A DNA stretch of 7,696 nucleotides from an uncultured Planctomycetaceae bacterium (GCA_903823545.1 CAIJTL010000608.1:1-7696); one strand, 5' to 3'; counted from the stretch's first letter, positions 1 through 7,069 are shown. Numbers and translations are program-made. The notes: generated from the letters alone by a model not told the origin.

Positions 1-43
1 CGAAGCGGCGGTCGGTGGATCGACTTATCTGGAGTGAGGGACA

Positions 44-99
44 AGCACGACGCGCCAGCGAGTGGTCGTTGCCAGAACCACTCGCTGGCGCGTCGTGCT
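44..99. repeat. Perfect 23-bp inverted repeat, likely bidirectional hairpin terminator or intergenic repeat element
   Basis: Bases 44-66 and 77-99 are exact reverse complements separated by a 10-base loop (67-76). The arm begins AGCACGACGCGCC and ends CGAGTGGT. It lies 20 bases beyond the dsbD stop codon, where a transcript end is expected, and any rightward gene ending left of it would meet it too. Neither strand shows a clear run of T after the stem, so it is not a textbook intrinsic terminator; it could end transcription with Rho or stabilise 3' ends. From memory, arms of this kind recur between genes in Rhodopirellula-like genomes, which would make it a dispersed repeat; I cannot check this here. 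The dyad itself is certain, its role is inferred. Confidence 0.75.
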
Positions 100-118
100 A
101 GTTGGAAAACAATTCGTC

Positions 119-2629
119 TCAACGCTGTGTAACCGTCGCTTGATTCGCCGCTTTGACCTCGACAGCTTGGCCAAGCTGTTGCAGTAGCGTCTTCTTGGTG
201 TAGCTGTCACGAATAATGATTGGCTTAGTCGGATCATTGCCGGGGAAGATCACCGTGAGCGGCACGCTAATACTGTTAAACGTGTCGAGCCAGCGTTTGA
301 TTTCTGGCGAATCGTCAGTCCAATCGGCCTTCAACGTGATCACGTCGTGCTGTTTCACTAACTCCAAAGTGTCTGATGTATTCAGCGCCCATTTTTCATT
401 GACCTTGCAAGCCAAGCACCAATCGGCCGTGAAGTCGATCAACACCGTTCGTCCTCGAAGCAATTCTTGTTGCACTGTCGGACCCGTGAACGGTTTCCAC
501 GGGAGCTGAAGACTGGCCGTGAACAGCCACCAGCAAGTGACCGCCGGAAGCAATGTCGCGAAGAAGCGGATATTCCACTTGCGCGAACTCGGTGAGTTGA
601 TGTTGTACAAGTTCCCGATCATCCACAGCGAGAAGCCGACAACCAGCAGCAGAATCAACAGCGAGAAAACCGCCTCCGGCTTCATGCTGTTCATCAAAAA
701 CAACACGGTCCCCAACAGCAGGAACCCGCAGACTTGCTTGAACGTCACCATCCAATTTCCGGGTCGAGGAATGAACTTCACCCAACCCGGAAAGACACCA
801 AGCAACAAATAAGGAAACGACATGCCGATTCCCATAACGGACCAGACCAAGTAAGTAATGTGCGCGGGTTGTTTCACCGACCAGCCCAACGTGACACCCA
901 AGAACGGCCCGCTACACGGAGTGGCCATCAGCGTCGCGAACATGCCCGTCAGAAACGCACCGGTCAAACCTTCTTGGTGTTGGTGGCTTGCGGCCGATCC
1001 GATCATGCCCGGCACGGGGATTTCAAAAACACCTAACAAGCTCAAGCCCATTGCAAAGACCATCAACGACATCACCAATTGAAATTCAGGCTTCTGGAAT
1101 AGATTCCCCCAACCGTACTTCGCAAACACGGCCAAACTCGCCAACAACAAAAACACGACAACCACGCCCGCCGAGTACATCAAATTCAGCAACAGAATCC
1201 GACGGCGGCTTTCTCCCGCTTGTTGCACGAAGCTCAAGACCTTGATTGCGATCACTGGCAAGACGCACGGCATCACATTCAGAATCAAACCACCCAGGAA
1301 CGCATACAACAGATACAAGGCCAAGCCATCTTCTTGCTTATTTTCTTTGACATCCCCTTGGCTCTGCTGAATTTCAATTGGCTGAAACTGCCTTCCTTTG
1401 AAGGCTGGGAGAATTTCTTCAAAGCCACCAGTATCACCGGGCGTTTCCACGGCGACTTCGGGATTCACCTCGGGAACAGTGACTGGCTCAGGCTTAATGG
1501 CCCCTAGCTCGAACGGCACTTTCTTAAGAGGCCGACATTGGCCATCACGACAAATCTGATAACGCAATTCGCCACGAACGCCGTACTCCGTGTTTTCGAC
1601 CGTGTATTGCCGAGACCAACTGATCTCCTTGTGGTGAATACGCTGCTGTTTGCCTCCGTCGACCGTTTCCACCTCCGGTGCCAAGGTCGGCGAGAAAACA
1701 TCGTCTGCCGGTTTTAGACCTTCCGTCGCTAACAATTCGATGACAGTCGGGTTTCCGACGTTCTTGGGATCGTGATCGAGAGCAAACGTGTGCCAACCAG
1801 GCTCAAGCTGCATCGTGATTGTGAGCGTAATTGCCTCACCGGCCTTCGCCTTTTCAGGTGCTAAGCGGAATCGAGCTTTTATCGGATCAGCAGATTTTCC
1901 GCGTTGTGGGACAACTTCAATTTCAAATGGCTTCGGTCCGTTTGAAGCGAGCAGCGATTCCGAAGGCACATTCAGTGATTGAGGCTTCTTATTTGAAGCA
2001 GGCGAATGGTCTGGCTTATTGGCAAGCTCGCGAGCATTCGCGGTTAGCACAACACGTGCAGGAGCATCGATCGTGACCGCGAAGGATTCATCGTGCGGTG
2101 TGCAATGACGAGCATCGCAAATTTGATACTTCACTCGCCCCGAAATCCGAACGTCTTCAGACTTCGTTCCAGGTAGTAGTCGAAATCGTCGAGACCAGGT
2201 GACGCTGGATTTGAACTTCTCGATATTCTGATTGAACTCCGTTGAGAATTCCGTTTCCGGTTCGTGATCAGCAAAGAACGCATCTTCGACGGGTTCAATT
2301 CCTGTCAGATTCTTATCGAGAATGATGCGAGTGGGACCGGGGAAATCGGGATTGGTCGAATACGTGTAACCCCCATCCGGAAGTTTTAACCCGATCGCCA
2401 GCACAAAGACCTCACCAGCCTTTTGTGTGGCCGGACCTTTGTCGGGACTCAGTGTGACATTCAACAACGTCGGTTGGTCCATCGCGCTTGGACGTTTCGT
2501 CGCAAGGCTCTTTCCGCTGATTGGGTCACGGAATTGGTCATCGCCGATTGAATCCGATCGGAGCGATCCGCAAATCAGCGTCACAGCAACAGTCGCCAGC
2601 AACAGGAGGCGAGACATCGTCTTGTTCAT
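119..2629 (-). CDS. dsbD: DsbD-family thiol:disulfide interchange protein with two N-terminal domains
   Basis: This 836-residue membrane protein should carry electrons from cytoplasmic thioredoxin across the membrane to extracytoplasmic thiol proteins. Order of parts: signal-like hydrophobic segment (residues 8-20); a first DsbD-type N-terminal domain (about 50-190) with Cys171 and Cys176 in YQICDARHC; a second such domain (about 235-378) with Cys360 and Cys365 in YQICRDGQC; a linker; about eight membrane segments (435-706) with the paired cysteines Cys455 (VMPCVLP) and Cys572 (ATPCSGP); and a C-terminal thioredoxin domain (about 716-825) with Cys738-Leu-Ala-Cys741 and a cis-proline candidate, Pro790. 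All DsbD redox cysteine pairs are present. E. coli DsbD (about 565 residues) has one N-terminal domain, so the duplication explains the extra length; ScsB-type proteins are the main alternative. An in-frame GTG at 2734 would add 35 residues ahead of the signal segment, so ATG 2629 is preferred; M5 (2617) is also possible. No strong Shine-Dalgarno is seen. Confidence 0.93.
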   Translation of the reverse strand: MNKTMSRLLLLATVAVTLICGSLRSDSIGDDQFRDPISGKSLATKRPSAMDQPTLLNVTLSPDKGPATQKAGEVFVLAIGLKLPDGGYTYSTNPDFPGPTRIILDKNLTGIEPVEDAFFADHEPETEFSTEFNQNIEKFKSSVTWSRRFRLLPGTKSEDVRISGRVKYQICDARHCTPHDESFAVTIDAPARVVLTANARELANKPDHSPASNKKPQSLNVPSESLLASNGPKPFEIEVVPQRGKSADPIKARFRLAPEKAKAGEAITLTITMQLEPGWHTFALDHDPKNVGNPTVIELLATEGLKPADDVFSPTLAPEVETVDGGKQQRIHHKEISWSRQYTVENTEYGVRGELRYQICRDGQCRPLKKVPFELGAIKPEPVTVPEVNPEVAVETPGDTGGFEEILPAFKGRQFQPIEIQQSQGDVKENKQEDGLALYLLYAFLGGLILNVMPCVLPVIAIKVLSFVQQAGESRRRILLLNLMYSAGVVVVFLLLASLAVFAKYGWGNLFQKPEFQLVMSLMVFAMGLSLLGVFEIPVPGMIGSAASHQHQEGLTGAFLTGMFATLMATPCSGPFLGVTLGWSVKQPAHITYLVWSVMGIGMSFPYLLLGVFPGWVKFIPRPGNWMVTFKQVCGFLLLGTVLFLMNSMKPEAVFSLLILLLVVGFSLWMIGNLYNINSPSSRKWNIRFFATLLPAVTCWWLFTASLQLPWKPFTGPTVQQELLRGRTVLIDFTADWCLACKVNEKWALNTSDTLELVKQHDVITLKADWTDDSPEIKRWLDTFNSISVPLTVIFPGNDPTKPIIIRDSYTKKTLLQQLGQAVEVKAANQATVTQR

Positions 2630-2659
2630 AGCGGACTTCGTTTCGAGGCTTTGAAAGAT

Positions 2660-2685
2660 TCTGCCGAATATGAAATCTCGGCAGA
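2660..2685. promoter_or_regulatory. 8-bp inverted repeat in the dsbD leader
   Basis: TCTGCCGA (2660-2667) and TCGGCAGA (2678-2685) are perfect inverted copies with a 10-base spacer. The nearer arm ends about 30 bases upstream of the preferred dsbD start. The geometry suits either an operator for a dimeric regulator (half-site centres about 18 bp apart) or a leader RNA hairpin. The dyad is seen; the function is inferred. Confidence 0.35.
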
Positions 2686-2708
2686 TGTGTCGTTCATACG
2701 TAGCATGG

Positions 2709-2738
2709 ATGATAGCCCAATGGAACAAATTCACTCAA
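2709..2738 (-). promoter_or_regulatory. Candidate sigma70-type promoter for dsbD
   Basis: Read leftward, TTGAGT (2738-2733) and TATCAT (2714-2709) are separated by 18 bases, matching the -35 consensus at 4 of 6 and the -10 consensus at 5 of 6 positions. Transcription would begin near 2700, giving a leader of roughly 70 bases that includes the 2660-2685 dyad and excludes the GTG start at 2734. Planctomycete promoters are poorly conserved, so this is only a candidate. Confidence 0.25.
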
Positions 2739-2989
2739 TTCGAGTGTTTGCAGACTTGGATGCAGTCTGGCGGGATTCGGTAACTTCTTACTGACGACAT
2801 TGAAACGCGAATCGGCAAAAGCCGCTGGCGAATTGCGGGAGAACACGTCTCCCCATCATCGACTTCATTCGCTAGAGTCCCGCTCCCTTCAAGGAAGTTA
2901 ATTGATGATTTTTCAGACTTCCGCTGCGTGAGCGTTCGCATCTCCGCACCTTTTCCACTCCACAGTCCTACCTTCAGCGAGTTCCTACC

Positions 2990-4465
2990 GTGTGGTCTCA
3001 AGCCGTCGCGCAGCGTGCGATTATTGTCGCAGGCTGCCTGGGCATGATTTATTTGCAACTGACGACCTCCCCCGCGACCGTTCAATACGCGCGTTCGTTG
3101 GGTGCGAATGGTTTTCACATTGGCATCCTCGGAGCATTGCCCACGGCGATGCTGTTTATGCAATTTGTGGCTGGGGTCGCTGTCACTCACGTTCGATATC
3201 GTCGGTGGTTGTGGCTCACTGTGGGCATCACTCACCGACTCCTAATGCAACCAGCAGCACTCGGGCCCATGATATGGCCCGACATGCCGCCAGGGTTTTG
3301 GATCTGGACGTTGTTGGGACTGACAGCTCTAAACTACGCATTGTCCGATTTTTGCCATCCGCTGTGGATGTCATGGATGGGAGATTATCTGCCTCGACAA
3401 GGACTCGGTCGTTTTTGGGGACGTCGGCACCTGTGGATGCATTGGACCGCGGCGTTCGCATTGGGCCTAGCAGCGCTGTTTACGGCATATCACCCTGGCG
3501 GAATCAAACCCGCATTTGCAATCATGGGAGTTATTGCAGCGTTCTGCGGCGTCGCTGACTTACTTTTCTTTTTGTGGGTCGATGAACCTCCAGTTCAGCC
3601 TGCTCCGAGCCCACGATTGCGCGACATTCTGGTGGCCCCGTTTCAACAACGTGAGTTTCGAGCCTTCATTGGCTTCATGTGCTTCTGGCATTTTGCGGCG
3701 ATGACCGGAGCACCGTTCATCAGCTTGTTCTTGTTGGAATACGTCGGAATGGACTTGTTCCACGTCATGTTGCTCTGGGCCTGCTCATGGATTGGAGGCG
3801 CATTGACCGCCGGTCGAATGGGGTGGATCGCAGACCGATTTGGGCATCGGCCATTGTTAGTGTTATCGATCGCCTTCAAATCCACATTGATGCTCGCACT
3901 GATACTCGTCCCTTCAAATCCGCAGTTAACGTTTTGGTTGTTGATTCCAGTCTTCATGCTCGATGCACTCCTCAACGCGGGAATTGCAATCGCTCAGCAT
4001 GGATTTCTACTAAGCTATTCGCCAGTCGGAAATCGAACCATGTACATCGCCGCCGGAACCGCCATTGCTGGCATGGTCGGTGGAGTGACATCAATTGCAT
4101 CGGGCGCGGCGCTACGCGCACTCGCTGGTTGGGATTTTTCGTTTCTAGCGGTCGGAGTGTCGCATTTCCATGTGTTGTTCTCCGTAAGCGTTGTCCTAAG
4201 ATTGCTAGCGACGGTGTTTGTGCTTCGAGTTGAAGAACCTGAAGCCGCGAGCACTCGTGAGGTCGTCACTCATCTTTGGCAATCAGCGCAGCGGAAATTT
4301 TATCGGCTCACCAATTCCACGGTGCGCATCGACCACCCATCGCCATCAAGCCTGCTCTCCGCAACGGAGTCAGCACTTCGCCGCCGACCACGCTCCCGCA
4401 AAGTGCCCTGGCGAGAAATTGCCAAAGCAGATGATCCGAGTCACGAAAGCCGCACAACTGTTTGA
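2990..4465 (+). CDS. Major facilitator superfamily (MFS) transporter
   Basis: A 491-residue, strongly hydrophobic protein with about 12 predicted membrane segments between residues 8 and 415, so an inner-membrane secondary transporter of unknown substrate. The C-terminal half has a clear MFS motif A, G275-R-M-G-W-I-A-D282-R-F-G-H-R287, in the loop between segments 7 and 8. The N-terminal half carries the W-M-G130-D131-Y-L-P ... G140-R-F-W-G-R145-R146 signature, seen in an MFS subgroup where a 'GDLVP...RGRYFGRRN'-like loop is typical. Residues 416-491 form a hydrophilic, basic, probably cytoplasmic tail (RRRPRSRK at 464-471). The start is GTG at 2990: no ATG, GTG or TTG lies between it and the upstream in-frame TGA at 2906, and the next Met (residue 19) falls inside the first membrane segment. 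The ribosome binding site is weak. It is divergent from dsbD and convergent with the STAS gene, so probably transcribed alone. The family is sure; the substrate cannot be inferred. Confidence 0.88.
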   Translation: MWSQAVAQRAIIVAGCLGMIYLQLTTSPATVQYARSLGANGFHIGILGALPTAMLFMQFVAGVAVTHVRYRRWLWLTVGITHRLLMQPAALGPMIWPDMPPGFWIWTLLGLTALNYALSDFCHPLWMSWMGDYLPRQGLGRFWGRRHLWMHWTAAFALGLAALFTAYHPGGIKPAFAIMGVIAAFCGVADLLFFLWVDEPPVQPAPSPRLRDILVAPFQQREFRAFIGFMCFWHFAAMTGAPFISLFLLEYVGMDLFHVMLLWACSWIGGALTAGRMGWIADRFGHRPLLVLSIAFKSTLMLALILVPSNPQLTFWLLIPVFMLDALLNAGIAIAQHGFLLSYSPVGNRTMYIAAGTAIAGMVGGVTSIASGAALRALAGWDFSFLAVGVSHFHVLFSVSVVLRLLATVFVLRVEEPEAASTREVVTHLWQSAQRKFYRLTNSTVRIDHPSPSSLLSATESALRRRPRSRKVPWREIAKADDPSHESRTTV

Positions 4466-4530
4466 TGCACTTACTGAGATGTTTCAACTACGGTGTCGCG
4501 GTGATTCGCAGGCCACCTACATCGTCGGCG

Positions 4531-4893
4531 CTACGACAAACTAGCGACAGCATCATCTTCGTTCGCATGCAGTTTCCACAGCTTGTCGAGATGAGTGATT
4601 TCAAGCACTTCACGACAATACGAAGAGAGTCCCGCTAGCGCAAATCCTCCACCTGCCTGTCCATTGATGCGGTTCCAAATGCGGAACAGCACTTCGATGA
4701 ACGATGACCCGAAAAACTTCGTGTGACTCAAGTCGATGACGACCTTAGCGGGCTCCGCATTTTTTGCGGTCTCCAGTACCAAGTCCCGCACTTTGTCCAA
4801 GACCGTTTCATCAAGCGACTCAAATTGCGGACCAAAGGCGATCACAGTGACGTCGCCACGCTTCCGAATTTCAGGAGTTATCAGGGAAACCAT
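4531..4893 (-). CDS. STAS-domain protein, anti-sigma factor antagonist-like
   Basis: A 120-residue soluble protein made of a single STAS domain: a first strand near VTVIAF (15-20), a helix to about residue 43, a strand and phosphosite loop VVIDLSHTKFFGSSF (51-65), then alternating helix and strand to the end. In SpoIIAA/RsbV-type antagonists the serine of the 'DSSG' turn is phosphorylated by an anti-sigma kinase. Here the serine pair Ser63-Ser64 is kept, but the preceding Asp is Gly62 and the following Gly is Phe65. The size is normal for a stand-alone antagonist. ATG 4893 is chosen because it opens directly into the domain; an in-frame ATG at 5052 would add 53 basic residues with no domain character. 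It lies 186 bases downstream of htrA on the same strand, possibly with its own promoter (4988-5015). No kinase or phosphatase partner is in the window, so involvement in partner switching is inferred. Confidence 0.85.
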   Translation of the reverse strand: MVSLITPEIRKRGDVTVIAFGPQFESLDETVLDKVRDLVLETAKNAEPAKVVIDLSHTKFFGSSFIEVLFRIWNRINGQAGGGFALAGLSSYCREVLEITHLDKLWKLHANEDDAVASLS

Positions 4894-4987
4894 GATTAAC
4901 AACCGTTTCGCCGATGGGCCAGATTGCCGTTTTTGGGGAAAATTGACGCGGGGGCTCAAGTCCTCAAAAACCCGCATGACGCAACGC

Positions 4988-5015
4988 ATCGTACTTCGGC
5001 GCTTCAACTTGTCAA
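4988..5015 (-). promoter_or_regulatory. Candidate sigma70-type promoter for the STAS gene
   Basis: Read leftward, a perfect TTGACA (5015-5010) is followed after 16 bases by TACGAT (4993-4988), which matches TATAAT at 4 of 6. Transcription from here would start near 4980 and leave a leader of about 85 bases before ATG 4893. If real, it makes the STAS gene independent of htrA and rules out the longer reading frame from 5052. The match is suggestive only. Confidence 0.3.
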
Positions 5016-5079
5016 CGAGGCGCATGACCTTACCAACCGCGTCCCAAAGCATCCTGCCAGGGAATCTCCCTGCGTAGTT

Positions 5080-6234
5080 CTACGGAGATACAGTTGGCAA
5101 TGGTTGCAGGATTACAGAAAGCTCGATGCCTTTACCATCACGAAGCACCGTGACCTTAACCGTGTCTCCGATCGAACGTGCATCCAGAGCCAAATAGAGA
5201 TCGTCATGATTTCGTACTTCATGACCGTTAATGGCGGTGATCAGGTCACCGACACCCCCTTTTTCTCGGTCCATCGAACGTAAACCAGCCTTGGCTGCGG
5301 CTGAGCCAGGTAGCACCTTATCGACGAGAATTCCTTCTAATCCCATTCGACGAGTAATTCTGTCATCAACCGTCCGGACCCCAAGTCCCGGACGTTCTAC
5401 TTTACCCGTACGAATCAACTGCGGAACAACCCGACGAACGATATCCACCGGCACGGCGAAACCGATTCCAACAGACCCCCCCGACGGGCTCGCGATAGCA
5501 GTGTTTACACCAATCAGACGACCGCTGCTGTCTAGAAGTGGGCCGCCAGAGTTACCAGGATTGATGGCTGCATCCGTTTGAATTACCCCTTGAATTGGGC
5601 GTCCAGAAACCGATTGAATCTCACGTCCGAGGCCGCCAATGACGCCCGTCGTTAACGTTTGGTCTAACTCAAATGGGCTGCCGATCGCGAATACTTTTTG
5701 TCCAACCTGAAGATCCGAAGAACTCCCCACGAGGATTGGTCTGAGCTTTTCCGGAGGTGCGTTAACCTTCAAAACAGCGATATCTTTCGAGTCGTCAAAC
5801 CCAACCAGTTTGGCATCCAAAACGGTGTTGTCGGCGAGTGTCACTTTTGCGGCCGCGGCTCCTTGAATGACGTGATAGTTGGTGACGATGTAGCCATCGT
5901 CACCCCAAATGAAGCCGCTACCGACTCCGCGCGGAATCTCCATTACGTTGAAGTTATTGGCATCAATTTTCTGAGCCAAGTTCGTGACGTGGACGACTGA
6001 CGGCGATATGTTTTTGAAGAGCTCGATCGTCGACATTTCATCGTCGGCCAAATCACCTCTGGCAGTCACAAGCCGTTCGGCAGCTTCGGGGTCTAAGAGT
6101 TGGTTATGGCGACGGACATCGCGGTAAACCAACACGATGACTAATGCCAGCAAGATCATCACGAGCCAACCATTAACGGTCGGTCCTGGAATATGCGGTT
6201 TTCGTGGCAAATCGAATTCGTCACGAGGCTCCAT
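5080..6234 (-). CDS. htrA: HtrA/Deg-type trypsin-like serine protease, membrane-anchored, one PDZ domain
   Basis: A 384-residue protease expected to cleave damaged or signal proteins on the outer face of the inner membrane. A short cytoplasmic N-terminus is followed by one membrane anchor (about residues 22-37). The S1 protease domain (about 68-275) has the full triad: His121 in TNYHVI, Asp151 in DSKDIAVLKV and Ser229 in INPGNSGGPL. One PDZ domain (about 282-378) follows, with the LITAINGHEV strand at 331-340. Length and layout (anchor, protease, one PDZ) match DegS-like proteins. The PDZ insertion GLRSMDREKGGVGD (317-330) resembles plant Deg1 and cyanobacterial HhoA-like proteases more than E. 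coli DegP. ATG 6234 is well supported by AGGTG 4 bases upstream, overlapping the stop of the preceding gene; the 7-base gap implies an operon. DegS-type proteases sense envelope stress by cleaving anti-sigma factors, but no anti-sigma gene is visible here. The symbol is at family level. Confidence 0.93.
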   Translation of the reverse strand: MEPRDEFDLPRKPHIPGPTVNGWLVMILLALVIVLVYRDVRRHNQLLDPEAAERLVTARGDLADDEMSTIELFKNISPSVVHVTNLAQKIDANNFNVMEIPRGVGSGFIWGDDGYIVTNYHVIQGAAAAKVTLADNTVLDAKLVGFDDSKDIAVLKVNAPPEKLRPILVGSSSDLQVGQKVFAIGSPFELDQTLTTGVIGGLGREIQSVSGRPIQGVIQTDAAINPGNSGGPLLDSSGRLIGVNTAIASPSGGSVGIGFAVPVDIVRRVVPQLIRTGKVERPGLGVRTVDDRITRRMGLEGILVDKVLPGSAAAKAGLRSMDREKGGVGDLITAINGHEVRNHDDLYLALDARSIGDTVKVTVLRDGKGIELSVILQPLPTVSP

Positions 6235-6238
6235 AAAA

Positions 6239-6243
6239 CACCT
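6239..6243 (-). promoter_or_regulatory. Shine-Dalgarno of htrA overlapping the upstream stop codon
   Basis: Read leftward, AGGTG lies 4 bases before the htrA ATG and shares its AG with the TAG stop (6244-6242) of the preceding gene. This fixes the htrA start and suggests the two genes are translationally coupled. It is one of the few recognisable ribosome binding sites in the window. Confidence 0.55.
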
Positions 6244-7069
6244 ATTTCAAATCGGCCGTACGTTCTCGCAGATCCATGAGTGAGGCTAAGAAACGAGTAC
6301 GTACTTTTTCTGGAAGTTGCGAAAAGTTTCGTTGAACTTCCGGAGTGATTGCCTTCGCGCAACGCTCAATCATGACCGACAACCGCTTCACCGATTGCTC
6401 AACACTGACGGACGGCTGGCTTCCAGGAACTTCATCAAGCACCTCTCGCGGCGGCTTCGTCGCGCCAGTCCGGTAAGGCGCGTATTCACCCTGAGACAAT
6501 CCGGCCGTATCCGCTGTGGCAACTTCGCGTGAGCCTCGATTGCTATCACTGCCCGAAGACGCAACACGCACGGCAGGAAGCTCAAGGTCTGATTCTGATC
6601 GAACGGGGGTCGCGCCCTGTGAGCCATATTCTCCGAACGCAGATGCCCCATCACCGCCCCATTGAGTCGCGGCATCATCATCTGACGGATCGTTCGTGAT
6701 GTCTTCGCCGCGTTGCAGACGTCGCCAAGCTTTCATTTCGGCAATCGTCGCAGCGTTGTCGCTCGCCCAACTCAAGCACTCAGTCGAGTCTTCCCAATTC
6801 AGAGCGATATAAAAGTGAGACCACTTAAGTGATGCATATCGAGTTTGAACATCGGCAAACGTCTCGAACACACGACGACGCTGATAGACCTGATCGCCGG
6901 ACATGCCAACCAGTTCGCCAAAATCGGCGTCGGTTCGGCCTCGAGCAAATTTCTTCGTCCACTGCGCGGCACATTCTCCGACCGTCCAGTTGCAATTACT
7001 GACGGCGGTTTGTGCTCGATGAATCAATTCTTGTTCGGTGACGTGAGAATCTAAAGTTGTTTCGGTCAT
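6242..7069 (-). CDS. Unknown protein with a ParB-type HTH-like N-terminal half, upstream of htrA
   Basis: I do not recognise this 275-residue protein with certainty. Three parts are visible. Residues about 11-122 are helical and contain FGELVGMSGDQVYQRRRVFETF (50-71), which reads like a helix-turn-helix, followed by YASLKWSHFYIALNWED (78-94) and an EMKAWRRLQRGE end. The order 'G.S...V..R.RV', then an H within a small helix, then 'T..EM' resembles the HTH part of ParB/KorB proteins and, less closely, the helical N-terminus of YhcG/DUF1016 proteins. Residues 123-220 are a Gly/Ser/Asp-rich, probably disordered linker. Residues 221-275 are again helical and charged. There is no signal peptide or membrane segment, so it should be cytoplasmic. 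ATG 7069 is preferred; a GTG at 7171 would add 34 residues and run through the 7122-7160 dyad. It is coupled to htrA (7-base gap). DNA binding is an inference; the gene itself is well supported by its spacing and composition. Confidence 0.75.
   Translation of the reverse strand: MTETTLDSHVTEQELIHRAQTAVSNCNWTVGECAAQWTKKFARGRTDADFGELVGMSGDQVYQRRRVFETFADVQTRYASLKWSHFYIALNWEDSTECLSWASDNAATIAEMKAWRRLQRGEDITNDPSDDDAATQWGGDGASAFGEYGSQGATPVRSESDLELPAVRVASSGSDSNRGSREVATADTAGLSQGEYAPYRTGATKPPREVLDEVPGSQPSVSVEQSVKRLSVMIERCAKAITPEVQRNFSQLPEKVRTRFLASLMDLRERTADLK

Larger units (their letters stand above)
2630..2989. other. Divergent intergenic region with several short dyads, no gene seen
   Basis: This 360-base stretch separates the divergent dsbD and transporter genes and must hold both promoters. 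Visible dyads are 2660-2667 with 2678-2685 (8-bp arms), 2751-2756 with 2764-2769 (CAGACT/AGTCTG), and 2837-2842 with 2848-2853 (GGGAGA/TCTCCC, 5-base loop). Open frames crossing it (for example a leftward frame from 3235 to 2735) overlap the transporter start and have no recognisable protein character. I found no convincing rightward promoter for the transporter. Confidence 0.5.

Noticed and set aside
2630..2734. 35-residue N-terminal extension of DsbD from GTG 2734
   Set aside because: It would bury the signal segment that begins right after ATG 2629, and it spans the 2660-2685 dyad and the candidate promoter -10.
2735..3235. Leftward open frame of 166 codons across the divergent region
   Set aside because: It overlaps the start and first membrane segments of the transporter, has a charged low-complexity translation without domain character, and would sit antisense to a well-supported gene.
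4466..4530. Terminator between the convergent transporter and STAS genes
   Set aside because: Only 4-bp dyads (for example GTCG/CGAC) are visible in these 65 bases, and none has a T-run.
5058..5072. CAGGGA/TCCCTG hairpin 8 bases after the htrA stop
   Set aside because: A 6-bp stem with a 3-base loop and no following T-run is too weak to call a terminator.
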